The position numbers were made by a program, and so were the translations under genes. The notes beneath the pieces are model-generated. The model worked only from the letters and a program-made list of their open reading frames with translations, was not told the origin of the DNA and made no database searches. From NCBI GenBank assembly GCA_020444175.1, contig JAHLLM010000002.1:62001-126000 (forward strand): 64,000 nucleotides of DNA. Reading direction: 5' to 3'. How positions within the stretch are numbered: position 1 is the stretch's first letter; each line of letters begins with the position of its first letter. Shown one piece after another: positions 26,113 through 36,186 of the stretch. This stretch comes from Desulfobulbaceae bacterium (lineage in GTDB: Bacteria; Desulfobacterota; Desulfobulbia; Desulfobulbales; SURF-16).

Positions 26113-27603
26113 ATGCAGTTAATACAATGTACACGAAGTGACGAGTACAGGCCGATGAATGGTCGAACGGCTAACGATTTCGGTTACGGTTTTAACACGA
26201 TACAGGATCCCGTATGGACACTCAGTCAGGTTTTGCTTGCTACAGGGGGTCGCTTGATTTCAGGTAAGACAGAGGCAAAGTTCAGGACAATCTCAACCGA
26301 TACACGCACCCTGGAGCCGGGTGATCTTTTTCTTGCCCTGTCCGGTGACCGCTTTGACGGGCAGCAGTTTGTTGAAGAAGCTATCGAAAAAGGAGCTGCC
26401 GGACTGATCATCGGTGAAATGCTGGAAGCCGATCTGCCGTTGCCGGTCATTCTTGTAGAAGATCCCCTGCATGCACTTGGCGATCTGGCTGCGTACCGCA
26501 GAGGCTTGATGGATAACCTGCAGCTCATTGCCATAACCGGTAGTTCGGGAAAAACCACGGTCAAGGAAATGTGCAGCGCCATTTTGGCGGAAGAATATAA
26601 CGTTTTAAAAACAGAAGGAAATTTTAATAATCTTATCGGCATGCCCCTGTCGTTGCTCAAGGTTGATTCCCGGCACGATGTAGCAGTACTCGAAATGGGA
26701 ATGAATCGTGCCGGCGAGATAGCCAGAATGGCGGAAATTGCAGATCCTGATATTGCCTGTATCGTCAATATTCAGGGAGCCCATCTTGCCGGGCTTAATT
26801 CCGTCGATGGAGTGGCAAAAGCCAAAGGCGAACTTTTTAAAGGACTGAAATCCTGGTCAAAAATCTGTGTCAATGTTGATGATAAAAGGGTACGGGCTCT
26901 GGCCCGTAAATTCAGCCAGGGGCAAATTAGTTTTGGCCGCAGCAAAAATGCCTTTGTAAGGGCGACCCATATCCGCAATCTCGGGGAAGAGGGGATGCTT
27001 TTTACTCTGCATGTCGGACGGGAAAAAGTGCGTATTCAGATACGCAGTTTTGGAGAACATAATGTCACAAATTCACTTGCTGCCGCGGCAATGGCCGTTG
27101 CTGTCGGTGTGAAGATTGAGCAGATAGCCAGAGGACTTATTCGATTTTCACCATTTGATAAAAGGATGCAGATTGAGGATGTGAAGGGGTTCAAGATCGT
27201 TAATGACAGTTACAACGCTAATCCTTGTTCCATGTTCGCCGCCCTTGATACGGTGAGCGCCATGAAAAAAATACATAAGTCCGTGGCAATCCTGGGGGAT
27301 ATGCTTGAGCTGGGAGATGAGAGTTGTAAAGCCCATCGTCGACTTGGAGAAACAGTGGCCTGCAAGGAATTTGACTATCTTTTTGCCTATGGCGAATTTT
27401 CAAGAAAGGTAGTGGAGGGTGCTCTTGACGCAAAGATGTCAATAAAGCAGGCCCGGCAGGTTGAGGTAAAAGAAAAAATAGTTGAAGAAATTGTCAAACT
27501 AGTCGGGCTTGGAGAATTAAAGGCGGGTGATTTTTTACTGGTAAAAGGGTCGCGGGGCATGCGCATGGAAACAATAATTGAACAGCTGAAAAGCGCTCTG
27601 TAA
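26113..27603 (+). CDS. murF: UDP-N-acetylmuramoyl-tripeptide--D-Ala-D-Ala ligase MurF
   Basis: MurF joins D-alanyl-D-alanine to the UDP-MurNAc tripeptide. The 496-residue protein contains the ATP loop GSSGKTTVKEM, NNLIGMPLSLL, EMGMNRAGEI and the C-terminal NDSYNANPCSM motif diagnostic of MurF. The ATG at 26113 has GGAGAAAGG upstream and is preferred over the TTG at 26071, which would overlap murE. The first 35 residues are poorly conserved. The ddl gene that makes its dipeptide substrate is not in this cluster. Confidence 0.95.
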   Translation: MQLIQCTRSDEYRPMNGRTANDFGYGFNTIQDPVWTLSQVLLATGGRLISGKTEAKFRTISTDTRTLEPGDLFLALSGDRFDGQQFVEEAIEKGAAGLIIGEMLEADLPLPVILVEDPLHALGDLAAYRRGLMDNLQLIAITGSSGKTTVKEMCSAILAEEYNVLKTEGNFNNLIGMPLSLLKVDSRHDVAVLEMGMNRAGEIARMAEIADPDIACIVNIQGAHLAGLNSVDGVAKAKGELFKGLKSWSKICVNVDDKRVRALARKFSQGQISFGRSKNAFVRATHIRNLGEEGMLFTLHVGREKVRIQIRSFGEHNVTNSLAAAAMAVAVGVKIEQIARGLIRFSPFDKRMQIEDVKGFKIVNDSYNANPCSMFAALDTVSAMKKIHKSVAILGDMLELGDESCKAHRRLGETVACKEFDYLFAYGEFSRKVVEGALDAKMSIKQARQVEVKEKIVEEIVKLVGLGELKAGDFLLVKGSRGMRMETIIEQLKSAL

Positions 27604-27612
27604 CCGGCGAAC

Positions 27613-28692
27613 ATGCTCTACCATTTTCTCTATCCACTCCACAACCTGTTTGGCGGGTTTAATGTATTCAGGTACATCACATTCCGGTGTATCGGGGCCA
27701 TTGTAACAGGGTTTCTGCTGGCTGTTATTCTTGGGCCGAAATTTATTCGGTTCATGCAGCGCCATCAACTGGGGCAGGTGGTAAGAGAAGATGGGCCGGA
27801 ATCCCATTTCAGCAAGCGAGGCGTGCCGACAATGGGAGGGGTGCTCATTATATCAACAGTGACCTTTTCAACGCTGCTCTGGGTCGATCTGACAAATATA
27901 TTTGTCTGGCTGATTCTGGCGATCACCCTCTGGTATGCTGGAATAGGAAGTATTGATGATTACTGGAAAATAAAAAAGAAAAACTCGAAAGGTCTCAGTG
28001 CCAGAGGAAAGATGGCGCTGCAGATTGCCGGAGTAGCAGTTGTCGGTGGGATTTTACTGAATCAGCCTGGTTTTGATACCACGCTGAGTTTTCCATTTTT
28101 AAAGGACGTTAAACCCGAGCTTGGCGTTTATTACATTTTGTTTATGGTGCTTGTTGTTGCAGGAGCCTCCAATGCCGTGAACCTGACGGATGGTCTGGAC
28201 GGTCTGGCAACCGGTCCCACGGTTGTCACCAGTGGAGTTTATATTCTCTTTTCCTATCTGGCCGGGCATGCCGGGCTGGCAGCATATTTACAGATTCCGT
28301 ATGTGCCCGGCGCCGGGGAAGTGACTGTTTTCTGCGGAGCTTTAGCCGGGGCAAGCCTTGGTTTCCTCTGGTTTAATACCTTTCCAGCCCAGGTCTTCAT
28401 GGGTGACGTGGGATCCCTTGCCATAGGAGGAGCCCTTGGCGTTGTCGCAGTCATAATAAAGCAGGAGATACTGCTGGTCCTGGTGGGTGGAGTTTTTGTC
28501 ATGGAAGCACTGTCCGTCATATTGCAGGTGGGGTATTTCAAGGTTTCCGGTGGCAAAAGAATATTTCTCATGGCCCCCTTTCATCATCACTTTGAGAAGA
28601 AAGGATGGGAAGAACCGAAAGTTGTTGTTCGTTTCTGGATTGTATCGATAATCCTGGGGCTTATGGCTCTGGCTACATTGAAGCTGAGATAA
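27613..28692 (+). CDS. mraY: Phospho-N-acetylmuramoyl-pentapeptide transferase MraY
   Basis: MraY makes lipid I by moving phospho-MurNAc-pentapeptide to undecaprenyl phosphate at the inner membrane. The 359-residue protein has about ten helices and the catalytic signatures: the DD pair in [25 protein letters not shown] and the HHH motif in APFHHHFE. All invariant acidic residues are present. The spacing of nine bases after murF and seven bases before murD fits a single operon. Confidence 0.97.
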   Translation: MLYHFLYPLHNLFGGFNVFRYITFRCIGAIVTGFLLAVILGPKFIRFMQRHQLGQVVREDGPESHFSKRGVPTMGGVLIISTVTFSTLLWVDLTNIFVWLILAITLWYAGIGSIDDYWKIKKKNSKGLSARGKMALQIAGVAVVGGILLNQPGFDTTLSFPFLKDVKPELGVYYILFMVLVVAGASNAVNLTDGLDGLATGPTVVTSGVYILFSYLAGHAGLAAYLQIPYVPGAGEVTVFCGALAGASLGFLWFNTFPAQVFMGDVGSLAIGGALGVVAVIIKQEILLVLVGGVFVMEALSVILQVGYFKVSGGKRIFLMAPFHHHFEKKGWEEPKVVVRFWIVSIILGLMALATLKLR

Positions 28693-28699
28693 TTCGGCA

Positions 28700-30088
28700 A
28701 TGAACGGCCTGGATCTCTTAAAGCATGATCCGTCCTCCTGCAAAACAGTTGTTGTGGGGTCGGGAAAGTCAGGTTTTGCAGCGTTGAAGTTGCTGCACCG
28801 AATGGGCAGCCCTGTTTTTTTAAGTGACAAAGCGGATAAGTCAACGTTGAGGCCGGAGTTTTTGGCATGGCTCGAAACAAACAAGGTGCCGTATGAAACA
28901 GGCGGTCATGGTGAAAGGAAATTTCTGGATGCTGATTTGATTGTGGTCAGTCCGGGGGTTCCTCTTGATCTGAACGTTTTGGACTCTGCCGGCAAGCAAG
29001 GAGTTACGATAATCGGGGAGATGGGACTTGCCGCTTTTTTTCTGGATATCCCGGTTGTCGCCGTAACCGGAACCAACGGCAAAACAACGGTAACGGAATT
29101 GATCGGCACGCTGATAAAGGCTTCAGGAAGAAAAGTTTTTGTCGGGGGCAACATAGGAACACCGCTTGCCGAGTATCTTTTAGGTGACGAAAAAGCTGAA
29201 ATAGCAGTGCTTGAGGTGAGCAGTTATCAGCTTGATACCGGGAGACAGTTTAAACCGCGAGTGGCACTGCTGTTAAATATCAGTCCGGACCATCTTGACC
29301 GGTATCCATCATACGCCGCCTACGCAGATTCGAAAATGGCAATATTTGCCAACCAGGATGGCGAGGATGCAGCCATCTTGAACTGTAATGACGTGGAAAC
29401 TATGAAGCGTCTGTCAGGTGCGAGAGTGGCGGCGAGAAAATGTTTTTTCGGATGTAAGGATGAAGGGGTTGCCGGAGCAAAGATTATCGATAAAAAAGTG
29501 GAGATTCTGGGAATAGGCAGGGAAAAAGAGGTGTACCGATTGCCTGATGACTTGAAAGATTCGCCTAATTGTGAAAACGCCATGGCCGCACTCCTTGCTG
29601 CCAGACTGGTGGGCTGCCCGCCAAAAAAATTAGAAACAGGGCTTGCCTCTTTTCACAGGCTTCCTCACAGACTGACCAAAGTAGCGGAAGTCGATGGGGT
29701 AACGTATTACGATGATTCAAAAGCAACAAATATCGGGGCAGTAATATCAGCGTTAAACGGCATGGAGAAACCCGTTGTACTCATAGCCGGCGGAAGGGAT
29801 AAAGGTGGCGATTACGCCATATTGAAAAAGAGTGTTGGCCGGCAGGTCAAGAAAATGCTGCTTATCGGTGAGGCAAGTGAAAAAATGGCCTCTGCCCTTG
29901 GGCAGGTAACTGAAGTAGAGAAAGTTGAAAGTCTTGAAGAGGCAGTGACAAAAGCAGCCCAGACTGCAGAAAGCGGAGATGTTGTTCTCCTGTCTCCAGC
30001 GTGTGCCAGTTTTGATATGTTTAAAAGCTATGAGGAGCGCGGAAATAGGTTTCAGAAAGCGGTTTTGAGTTTGAAGAGTGTGTGTTGA
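28700..30088 (+). CDS. murD: UDP-N-acetylmuramoyl-L-alanine--D-glutamate ligase MurD
   Basis: MurD adds D-glutamate to UDP-MurNAc-L-alanine. The 462-residue product shows the N-terminal Rossmann start VVVGSGKSGFAALKLL, the ATP loop GTNGKTTVTEL, VSSYQLD, NISPDHLDRY and the C-terminal HRLPHRLTKV and DDSKATN motifs. It is complete. In most dcw clusters ftsW follows murD, but here the next genes are a small zinc-ribbon gene and then murG. Confidence 0.97.
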   Translation: MNGLDLLKHDPSSCKTVVVGSGKSGFAALKLLHRMGSPVFLSDKADKSTLRPEFLAWLETNKVPYETGGHGERKFLDADLIVVSPGVPLDLNVLDSAGKQGVTIIGEMGLAAFFLDIPVVAVTGTNGKTTVTELIGTLIKASGRKVFVGGNIGTPLAEYLLGDEKAEIAVLEVSSYQLDTGRQFKPRVALLLNISPDHLDRYPSYAAYADSKMAIFANQDGEDAAILNCNDVETMKRLSGARVAARKCFFGCKDEGVAGAKIIDKKVEILGIGREKEVYRLPDDLKDSPNCENAMAALLAARLVGCPPKKLETGLASFHRLPHRLTKVAEVDGVTYYDDSKATNIGAVISALNGMEKPVVLIAGGRDKGGDYAILKKSVGRQVKKMLLIGEASEKMASALGQVTEVEKVESLEEAVTKAAQTAESGDVVLLSPACASFDMFKSYEERGNRFQKAVLSLKSVC

Positions 30089-30156
30089 TAGAGAGTTTGT
30101 AACTGAGGAATGTTTTTTTTATTCAGATAAAAAAATGACCAATTGAGATAAAAAAA

Positions 30157-30339
30157 ATGGAAAAGGTATGTTGTCGTTGCATGAAAAACGAAAAAGAAGG
30201 CAAATGGGTTCCTGTAGAAGAAGGTGATTATAAAGATTTTTCATACGGCTTCTGTCCTCAGTGTTATCAGGAGACATTGGCGGAAATAAAAATAGCGACG
30301 AAACATCGTTACCGAAAGGCCGCTGAGTTACGAGTTTGA
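30157..30339 (+). CDS. Small zinc-ribbon-like protein in the ftsW position
   Basis: This 60-residue open frame has two cysteine pairs, Cys5-Cys6-x-x-(Cys8) and Cys38-x-x-Cys41 (MEKVCCRCMKN and FCPQCYQ), that could bind one zinc ion. A WVPVEEGDY segment lies between them and a basic tail (KHRYRKAAELRV) follows. The start ATG has only a weak GAG-type site upstream. It lies 68 bases after murD and 12 bases before murG, where ftsW is expected. Small proteins of this type recur in Desulfobacterota but I do not know a function. Nucleic acid or protein binding is possible. Confidence 0.65.
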   Translation: MEKVCCRCMKNEKEGKWVPVEEGDYKDFSYGFCPQCYQETLAEIKIATKHRYRKAAELRV

Positions 30340-30351
30340 AACTGAACCTGT

Positions 30352-31455
30352 ATGGGGCAGAGAATAATCAAACTCATGGTCAGCGGAGGAGGAACCGGAG
30401 GGCATCTCTTCCCCGGCATTGCGGTGGCCGAAGCGCTTCTTGAGACCAGGCCGGACAGCAAAGTGCTTTTTGTCGGCACAGACAGGCATACTGATAAACA
30501 CGTTCTGGCGCATAGGGACTTCAAGCGGGCGACAGTGAACTGCCAGGGATTAATGGGCAAGACATTGATTGAGAAGATAAGAAGTCTCATACAGTTGCCT
30601 CTGGCAGTTGTTGCCTCAGCTCGATTGATCAGGGAATTTAAGCCGGATCTTGTTATGGGTGTCGGCGGCTATGTTACAGGGCCGGTCCTGCTCGCTGCAA
30701 AAATATTAAGGGTGCCGACCTGTATTCACGAACAGAATTCGGTACCGGGAATGGCAAACAGGAAACTGGGCAGTTTTGTTGACCGGGTTTTTCTGTCTTT
30801 GCCGGGCAGTGAGAAGTATTTTTCTGAAAAAAAATGCGTGTTGACAGGCAATCCAGTACGGAAGGAAATTGTCGCTGCTGCAGGAAAAAGCAAAGAGCCG
30901 CAAACAGGACTCACCCTGCTTGTCATTGGCGGAAGTCTTGGGGCACATCGGGTGAATACCTTGATACTTGAAGCAATGGCTGTCTTGGAAAATCCGCCAC
31001 CGGATTTCAAGGTAATTCATCAGACCGGAGCGGCTGATGAGCAGTTTGTGAGAAACGGCTATGAAGAACTGGGGATCATGGCTGAGGTGAGCGCTTTTTT
31101 TGAAAATATGGCAGATTTGTATAAGAAGGCTGATATCGTAGTGTCGAGAGCAGGTGCCACATCCCTTGCCGAGATGACTGTTTTTGGTCTGCCGATGATT
31201 CTCATTCCGTTTCCGTATGCTGCCGATGATCACCAACAGAAAAACGGGGAGTATCTGGTCCGGGGCGGTGCTGCAAGAATGATCAGAGAAAAGGAGCTGG
31301 ACGGCGAGCAGCTGGCTGAAGAAATTTTAAATTTGATGAGTGATAAGAAGAAACGCCGGGAGATGGCGCTAGCTGCTGCGGAACTGGCAAGGCCGAATGC
31401 CACCATGGAAATATTGAAAGAGTGTGGAAAACTCATAGGCAAAAGCATTCTTTGA
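30352..31455 (+). CDS. murG: UDP-N-acetylglucosamine--lipid I N-acetylglucosaminyltransferase MurG
   Basis: MurG converts lipid I to lipid II on the cytoplasmic face of the membrane. The 367-residue GT28 enzyme has the GGTGGHLFPG donor loop, GVGGYVTGPVLLAA, HEQNSVPGMANR, GGSLGAHRVN and SRAGATSLAEM signatures, all intact. Lipid II supply therefore appears complete even though the septal polymerase gene ftsW is absent beside it. Confidence 0.97.
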   Translation: MGQRIIKLMVSGGGTGGHLFPGIAVAEALLETRPDSKVLFVGTDRHTDKHVLAHRDFKRATVNCQGLMGKTLIEKIRSLIQLPLAVVASARLIREFKPDLVMGVGGYVTGPVLLAAKILRVPTCIHEQNSVPGMANRKLGSFVDRVFLSLPGSEKYFSEKKCVLTGNPVRKEIVAAAGKSKEPQTGLTLLVIGGSLGAHRVNTLILEAMAVLENPPPDFKVIHQTGAADEQFVRNGYEELGIMAEVSAFFENMADLYKKADIVVSRAGATSLAEMTVFGLPMILIPFPYAADDHQQKNGEYLVRGGAARMIREKELDGEQLAEEILNLMSDKKKRREMALAAAELARPNATMEILKECGKLIGKSIL

Positions 31456-31540
31456 GTTTTATGGAGAGTCTGGCAGATTAACGGCAAGCAGGCCGAGAAA
31501 GAAAGTGTTGAGCGATATTTCAAGGCGAATAAAGTGAAAA

Positions 31541-32932
31541 ATGTATAAAAAAACAAAACAAATACATTTCGTCGGTATAGGCGGCATAGGTATGAGCGGC
31601 ATAGCTGAACTCCTGCTTAACCTCGGCTATGCGGTAAGCGGGTCTGATCTGCGGTCCACTGAGACGACGAAAAGACTTGAGAGCCTGGGGGCCATTGTCT
31701 GTCAGGGGCATAAGGATACCTGCATCGGTGAAGCCGATGTGGTTGTCATATCGTCGGCAATAAAAGATGACAACCCTGAAATCATTGCTGCTCGGGAATC
31801 GTTTATCCCCGTAATTCCGCGGGCTGAGATGCTGGCCGAGCTGATGCGGTTAAAAAAATATGGCATTGCCGTTGCCGGCAGCCACGGCAAGACATCTACC
31901 ACCTCCCTTGTTGGAAGTATTCTTGCCGAGGCAGGTCTTGATCCAACAGTGGTCATCGGCGGCAAGGTCAACAGTCTGGGCAGTAATGCCAAACTGGGAG
32001 AAGGGGAATTCCTGGTGGCCGAGGCGGATGAAAGCGACGGTTCCTTTCTGCAATTGTCTCCGGTGGTTGAAGTGGTCACTAATATAGATCTGGAGCATCT
32101 TGATTATTATAATGATATTGATGCAATAAAAGATGTCTTTCTTGAATTCATCAACAAGATACCATTTTACGGGGCCGCTGTTGTCTGCCTTGATGATGCA
32201 AATATTGCATCTCTTTTGCCGCACATTAAAAAAAGAGTGATCACCTATGGCCTGTCAGCCCAGGCCGATCTGTCTGGCAGGCAATTGTCCACCAGCGGGC
32301 TGGAGAGTAAGTTTGAAGTCTGTTTTGGGGGCAACGTTCTTGGTGAAATCACATTAACTTCTCCAGGAAGGCATAATGTGCTGAACAGTCTGGCCTCGAT
32401 AGCCGTCGGGCTGGAGCTCGAAATCCCTTTTCCTGTCATTGCCCGGGCGCTTGCAAAATTTGAAGGGGTTCAGCGGCGTCTGCAGATAAAAGGTGAAACT
32501 GACAATATAACTATTATTGACGATTACGGGCATCACCCAACGGAAATCAGAGCAACACTTTCCGCCTTGCGTGATGCCTGGCCGAGCAGGCGGCTCGTTG
32601 TTCTCTTTCAGCCCCACCGCTATACCCGCACACAGGGCCTGTTTAATGAGTTTTGTACCGCATTTCATGATGCGGATATCCTGATGCTGACCGAGATTTA
32701 TCCTGCCAGTGAATCTCCAATTCCCGGGGTAACGGCTGAAAATTTAGCAGCAGGGATAAAAGAACATGGGCAGCGGCAGGTTTTTGTTGTGGAGAAAATA
32801 GAAGACCTGGTTGACGAGGTGTTGCCGATGCTGGAAAAAGACGACATTGTTCTGACCTTGGGGGCCGGGAATATATGGAGAGCCGGAGAGCAGTTATTGG
32901 TAAAGTTGTCGGAGAGAAAAACTGGAGGTTGA
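31541..32932 (+). CDS. murC: UDP-N-acetylmuramate--L-alanine ligase MurC
   Basis: MurC adds L-alanine to UDP-MurNAc. The 463-residue protein begins with the Rossmann motif [14 protein letters not shown] and carries the ATP loop [17 protein letters not shown] and [10 protein letters not shown]. It is full length and not fused to ddl, unlike some members. An 85-base gap separates it from murG, the largest mur-to-mur gap here, and could hold a minor promoter. Confidence 0.97.
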   Translation: MYKKTKQIHFVGIGGIGMSGIAELLLNLGYAVSGSDLRSTETTKRLESLGAIVCQGHKDTCIGEADVVVISSAIKDDNPEIIAARESFIPVIPRAEMLAELMRLKKYGIAVAGSHGKTSTTSLVGSILAEAGLDPTVVIGGKVNSLGSNAKLGEGEFLVAEADESDGSFLQLSPVVEVVTNIDLEHLDYYNDIDAIKDVFLEFINKIPFYGAAVVCLDDANIASLLPHIKKRVITYGLSAQADLSGRQLSTSGLESKFEVCFGGNVLGEITLTSPGRHNVLNSLASIAVGLELEIPFPVIARALAKFEGVQRRLQIKGETDNITIIDDYGHHPTEIRATLSALRDAWPSRRLVVLFQPHRYTRTQGLFNEFCTAFHDADILMLTEIYPASESPIPGVTAENLAAGIKEHGQRQVFVVEKIEDLVDEVLPMLEKDDIVLTLGAGNIWRAGEQLLVKLSERKTGG

Positions 32933-32936
32933 GAAA

Positions 32937-33941
32937 ATGCATGGAGGGATGCAGTTTACCAGACAGTACCGTCAAATAATGACACCGATAGGAAGTTCAT
33001 CTGATAATCTGCCTCATTGGGCTGGGGTGTTCAATGATGAAATGGCTGATTTCTGGAGTGGTGAAGTTGTCTGGAATGGCTGCATGGCAGAGTATACGAC
33101 CCTCAAGGTGGGTGGAAATGCTGATGCCATAGTTTTTCCGATGGGCAGAAATGAACTGTCACTTCTGATCCAGGGAGTGCGCAAGATTAATGTCACCTGG
33201 ATCATCCTCGGCAAAGGAAGCAATGTTCTTGTTCCGGATGAAGGAATCAGAGGGGTGGTTATTGTTCTCGGCCGGAATTTTGCTGAAATAGAAAGAATAA
33301 AAAGCAACAATGATTCTGTGAGTGTCAGAGTGGAAGCAGGGTGCAGTCTGGCGAGCCTGGTTAAATGGGCCACAAAGCACGGTCTGTCAGGCCTTGAGTT
33401 CGCGTCAGGCATACCCGGGACCGTAGGCGGTGCAATTGTCATGAATGCCGGAGCCTGGCAGCGGGAAATGAAGGATGTCCTGTCCCAGGTTACCATTATG
33501 GATGTCAGGGGATGTTTTCGCGCTACCAAAGCGAAAGATATGGATTTTACGTACAGATCCTGGGGGCAGGGCAGAGGGAAGGTTGCTGTGGAAGGAGTTT
33601 TTCAGCTCAAAAAGGATGATCCGGGCAGGGTGAGCGAAAGATGCAAGGAATATATCAGGCTTCGCAAGGAACGGCAGCCGTACAAGATGGCAAGTGCCGG
33701 ATCTTTCTTTAAAAATCCTAAAGACAGCGAGCCGGCTGGAAAATTGATTGAAGATGCCGGCTTGAAGGGTTTAAAAGTCGGCGGGGCCATGGTGTCGCCG
33801 ATACATGCAAATTTTATAGTAAACACAGGAAAAGCGACAGCCAGGGATATTATAGAGTTAATGCATGTGGTGCAGGAGAAAGTACAGAAAAAATTCGGTG
33901 TTGGGCTGGAACCTGAAGTGAAAATTCTGGGAGGAGCGTGA
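32937..33941 (+). CDS. murB: UDP-N-acetylenolpyruvoylglucosamine reductase MurB
   Basis: MurB is an FAD enzyme that reduces the enolpyruvyl group to make UDP-MurNAc. The 334-residue protein has the FAD-binding pattern TTLKVGGNADAIVFP, LGKGSNVLV, ASGIPGTVGGAIVMNAGA and the catalytic serine segment ASAGSFFKNP, with LIEDAGLKG and HANFIVN near the end. This is the type II form. Its TGA overlaps the ftsQ GTG (GTGA). The first 20 residues are not conserved and an ATG at 32949 is an alternative start. Confidence 0.95.
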   Translation: MHGGMQFTRQYRQIMTPIGSSSDNLPHWAGVFNDEMADFWSGEVVWNGCMAEYTTLKVGGNADAIVFPMGRNELSLLIQGVRKINVTWIILGKGSNVLVPDEGIRGVVIVLGRNFAEIERIKSNNDSVSVRVEAGCSLASLVKWATKHGLSGLEFASGIPGTVGGAIVMNAGAWQREMKDVLSQVTIMDVRGCFRATKAKDMDFTYRSWGQGRGKVAVEGVFQLKKDDPGRVSERCKEYIRLRKERQPYKMASAGSFFKNPKDSEPAGKLIEDAGLKGLKVGGAMVSPIHANFIVNTGKATARDIIELMHVVQEKVQKKFGVGLEPEVKILGGA

Positions 33942-34756
33942 AAAAAAAACAAAAAAGCATGCGTGTCTTCCAGACCAGAAAAGAGAGTTGGTTTGGGGAT
34001 CATCTTCTGAAAATGGGGACAATGGGTCTTGCTGTTTTTTTTTCAGTCTTGCTGGTACTTTTTATAAGCTACCAGGGGTTAAGTCGTTCGGTTTTCTTCC
34101 AGATCGAAAAAGTAGATATTAAAGGGTGTAAACGCACGACTCCAGCGGAAATTCTGGCCTGGAGCGGATTGGATATTCAGACAAATTTATGGACGATCCG
34201 TACAGGCAGGCTCAAAGAAAAACTTGAGGCTGATCCCTGGATTGCCCGGGCTGAAATTGACAAAAACTGGCCAAACAGGGTTGCCATCAGGATTCGAGAG
34301 AGAAAAGCCGTGGCAATTCTAAGTAAGGAGCAGGGTCTCTTTTTTGTTGACAGGAAGGGAGTTGTTTTTGCAGAGGTACTGGCGACTGATGATCATGACT
34401 ATCCGATTATCACGGTGGGACAGGAGCAGGCAGAGAAGGAGACGACTGAGATGATGGAGGAGGCCTTGGCTTTCATCAGGTTTGCCGGAGATGGATCTGC
34501 TGCTGCACCAAAACAGAATGTATCGGAAATACATCTTGCCGAAAATGGCGATTTGACAGTGTTCATGGCGGACCATCCGGTGCCGATTTCCATGGGTCGG
34601 GGAGAGGTCAGAAAAAAGTACCATATGTTGAGCAAGGTTCTTTCCTGGCTTTACAGGAAAGAAAAATTTGAAGCTGCGACATCTATTGATATGAATTATA
34701 TGGCAGGCCATGAAACTGTTGCAGACAAGAGCAGCATGGTTATGGTTCGATTTTAA
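33938..34756 (+). CDS. ftsQ: Cell division protein FtsQ
   Basis: FtsQ is a bitopic divisome protein that links early and late division proteins. The 272-residue product has a basic cytoplasmic tail, one helix (about residues 26-48) and a POTRA domain beginning at FQIEKVDIKGCKRTT, followed by the FtsQ beta domain with IRIRERKAVAI and DRKGVVF. It starts at a GTG that overlaps the murB stop, with GGAGG just upstream (GGGAGGAGC). Position before ftsA supports the call. Confidence 0.92.
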   Translation: MKKKQKSMRVFQTRKESWFGDHLLKMGTMGLAVFFSVLLVLFISYQGLSRSVFFQIEKVDIKGCKRTTPAEILAWSGLDIQTNLWTIRTGRLKEKLEADPWIARAEIDKNWPNRVAIRIRERKAVAILSKEQGLFFVDRKGVVFAEVLATDDHDYPIITVGQEQAEKETTEMMEEALAFIRFAGDGSAAAPKQNVSEIHLAENGDLTVFMADHPVPISMGRGEVRKKYHMLSKVLSWLYRKEKFEAATSIDMNYMAGHETVADKSSMVMVRF

Positions 34757-34869
34757 CAGGCTGCTGAACAATGGAAAATATTCAGCCAGGCCCAGGCTGG
34801 TTCAGGCGAAAGACGGAATTCCGGCGGTAAAGCCGGCTTGAGTAGTATCGGGTTACATTGAGGGAGAGT

Positions 34870-36102
34870 ATGGCTCATCAGGAAAGGGGCAAATTGGTAG
34901 TAGGCCTTGATATCGGAACAACAAAAATCTGTGCCGTAGTGGGAGAAGTATTTGAAAACCGCGTTGACATCATCGGTGTTGGCGCTCATCCTTCCATCGG
35001 TATGCGGAAAGGTGTTGTTGTCAATATTGAGAGTACTGTCAATTCGATAAAAAATGCAATAGCCGAAGCGGAGATGATGGCTGGCTGCGATATATCGTCA
35101 GTGTATGTCGGTATTGCCGGAAGTCACGTAAGCGGCCAGAACAGTGATGGAGTCATTGCCATTAAGAACAGGGAAATTCGGCAGGACGATATTGAAAAAG
35201 TTGTTGAAAATGCCAAAGCCGTTCCCCTTGGACAGGATCAGGAAGTCATTCATGTGTTGCCCCAGCAGTTCAGAGTGGATGGGCAGGGCGGTATCCAGGA
35301 TCCTCTCGGCATGACAGGTGTCCGTCTTGAGGCGGAGGTGCATATTGTCACAGGTTCCGTGACAGCAGTGCATAACATTATTAAGTGTTGTAACAGGGCC
35401 GGACTTGAAGTGGATGATGTGGTTCTTGAGCCCATTGCCTCTGCCGAAGCCGTGTTGACTCCCGAAGAAATGGAGCTTGGTGTCGCTTTGATTGATATCG
35501 GCGGTGGAACCTCTGATCTTGCCGTGTTTTCGGAGAACTGCATTCAGCGCACCTATGTGCTGGGTATTGGCGGGCATAATCTGACTAATGATCTGTCCAT
35601 CGGTCTCAGGACACCCATGAAAGAGGCTGAACGGCTCAAGGAAAAATATGGCTGCGCAATTTCCGCAATGATTAACAAGGATCAGGCAATTGAGGTGCCA
35701 AGCGTGGGCGGTAGGAAATCGAGGCGACTTTCCCAGCGAGTTATGGGGGAGATACTCGAACCCAGGGTTGAAGAGATGCTCTCTCTGATTAACCATGAGT
35801 TGGTTAATTCCGGCGTAAAATCAATAGTGAATGCCGGTATTGTCATGACTGGGGGAACCTCGATGCTTGCCAATATGCTTGATCTGAGTGAGCAGATTTT
35901 TGATCTTCCGGTTCGCATAGGCTACCCAAGGAATATCGGGGGCGTGACAGACATTGTCAACACCCCGCAATGTGCCACTGGAGTCGGTCTGGTCATCTAT
36001 GGAATGAAAAGCGAGGGAGGACGAAGTTTCCACCAGCGCAGTGATGGCGGAATTGGCGGACTGGCCAGGAAAATTAAGGGCTTGTTTGGAAAAATTATGT
36101 AG
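34870..36102 (+). CDS. ftsA: Cell division protein FtsA
   Basis: FtsA is the actin-like ATPase that anchors FtsZ to the membrane. The protein of 410 residues has the phosphate-1 motif VGLDIGTTKICAVVGEV, the SHV segment of the 1C domain, IDIGGGTSDLAVF (phosphate 2), GGTSML, and a C-terminal amphipathic helix (GLARKIKGLFGKIM) that serves as the membrane anchor. I use the ATG at 34870; a TTG at 34858 is in frame. The 113-base gap after ftsQ contains short GC-rich hairpins and may hold a promoter. Confidence 0.96.
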   Translation: MAHQERGKLVVGLDIGTTKICAVVGEVFENRVDIIGVGAHPSIGMRKGVVVNIESTVNSIKNAIAEAEMMAGCDISSVYVGIAGSHVSGQNSDGVIAIKNREIRQDDIEKVVENAKAVPLGQDQEVIHVLPQQFRVDGQGGIQDPLGMTGVRLEAEVHIVTGSVTAVHNIIKCCNRAGLEVDDVVLEPIASAEAVLTPEEMELGVALIDIGGGTSDLAVFSENCIQRTYVLGIGGHNLTNDLSIGLRTPMKEAERLKEKYGCAISAMINKDQAIEVPSVGGRKSRRLSQRVMGEILEPRVEEMLSLINHELVNSGVKSIVNAGIVMTGGTSMLANMLDLSEQIFDLPVRIGYPRNIGGVTDIVNTPQCATGVGLVIYGMKSEGGRSFHQRSDGGIGGLARKIKGLFGKIM

Positions 36103-36186
36103 AGCTGATGCAGGTTTAGTTGTACTATAGAAGGTAGTTTGAGTCAGGCCGGAAAGTGGCCTGGCGCATCTGGATAGGGGGTATAT

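Noticed and set aside
34757-34869. Terminator between ftsQ and ftsA
   Set aside because: The GC-rich dyads there have no T-run, and the surrounding operon is expected to be continuous.
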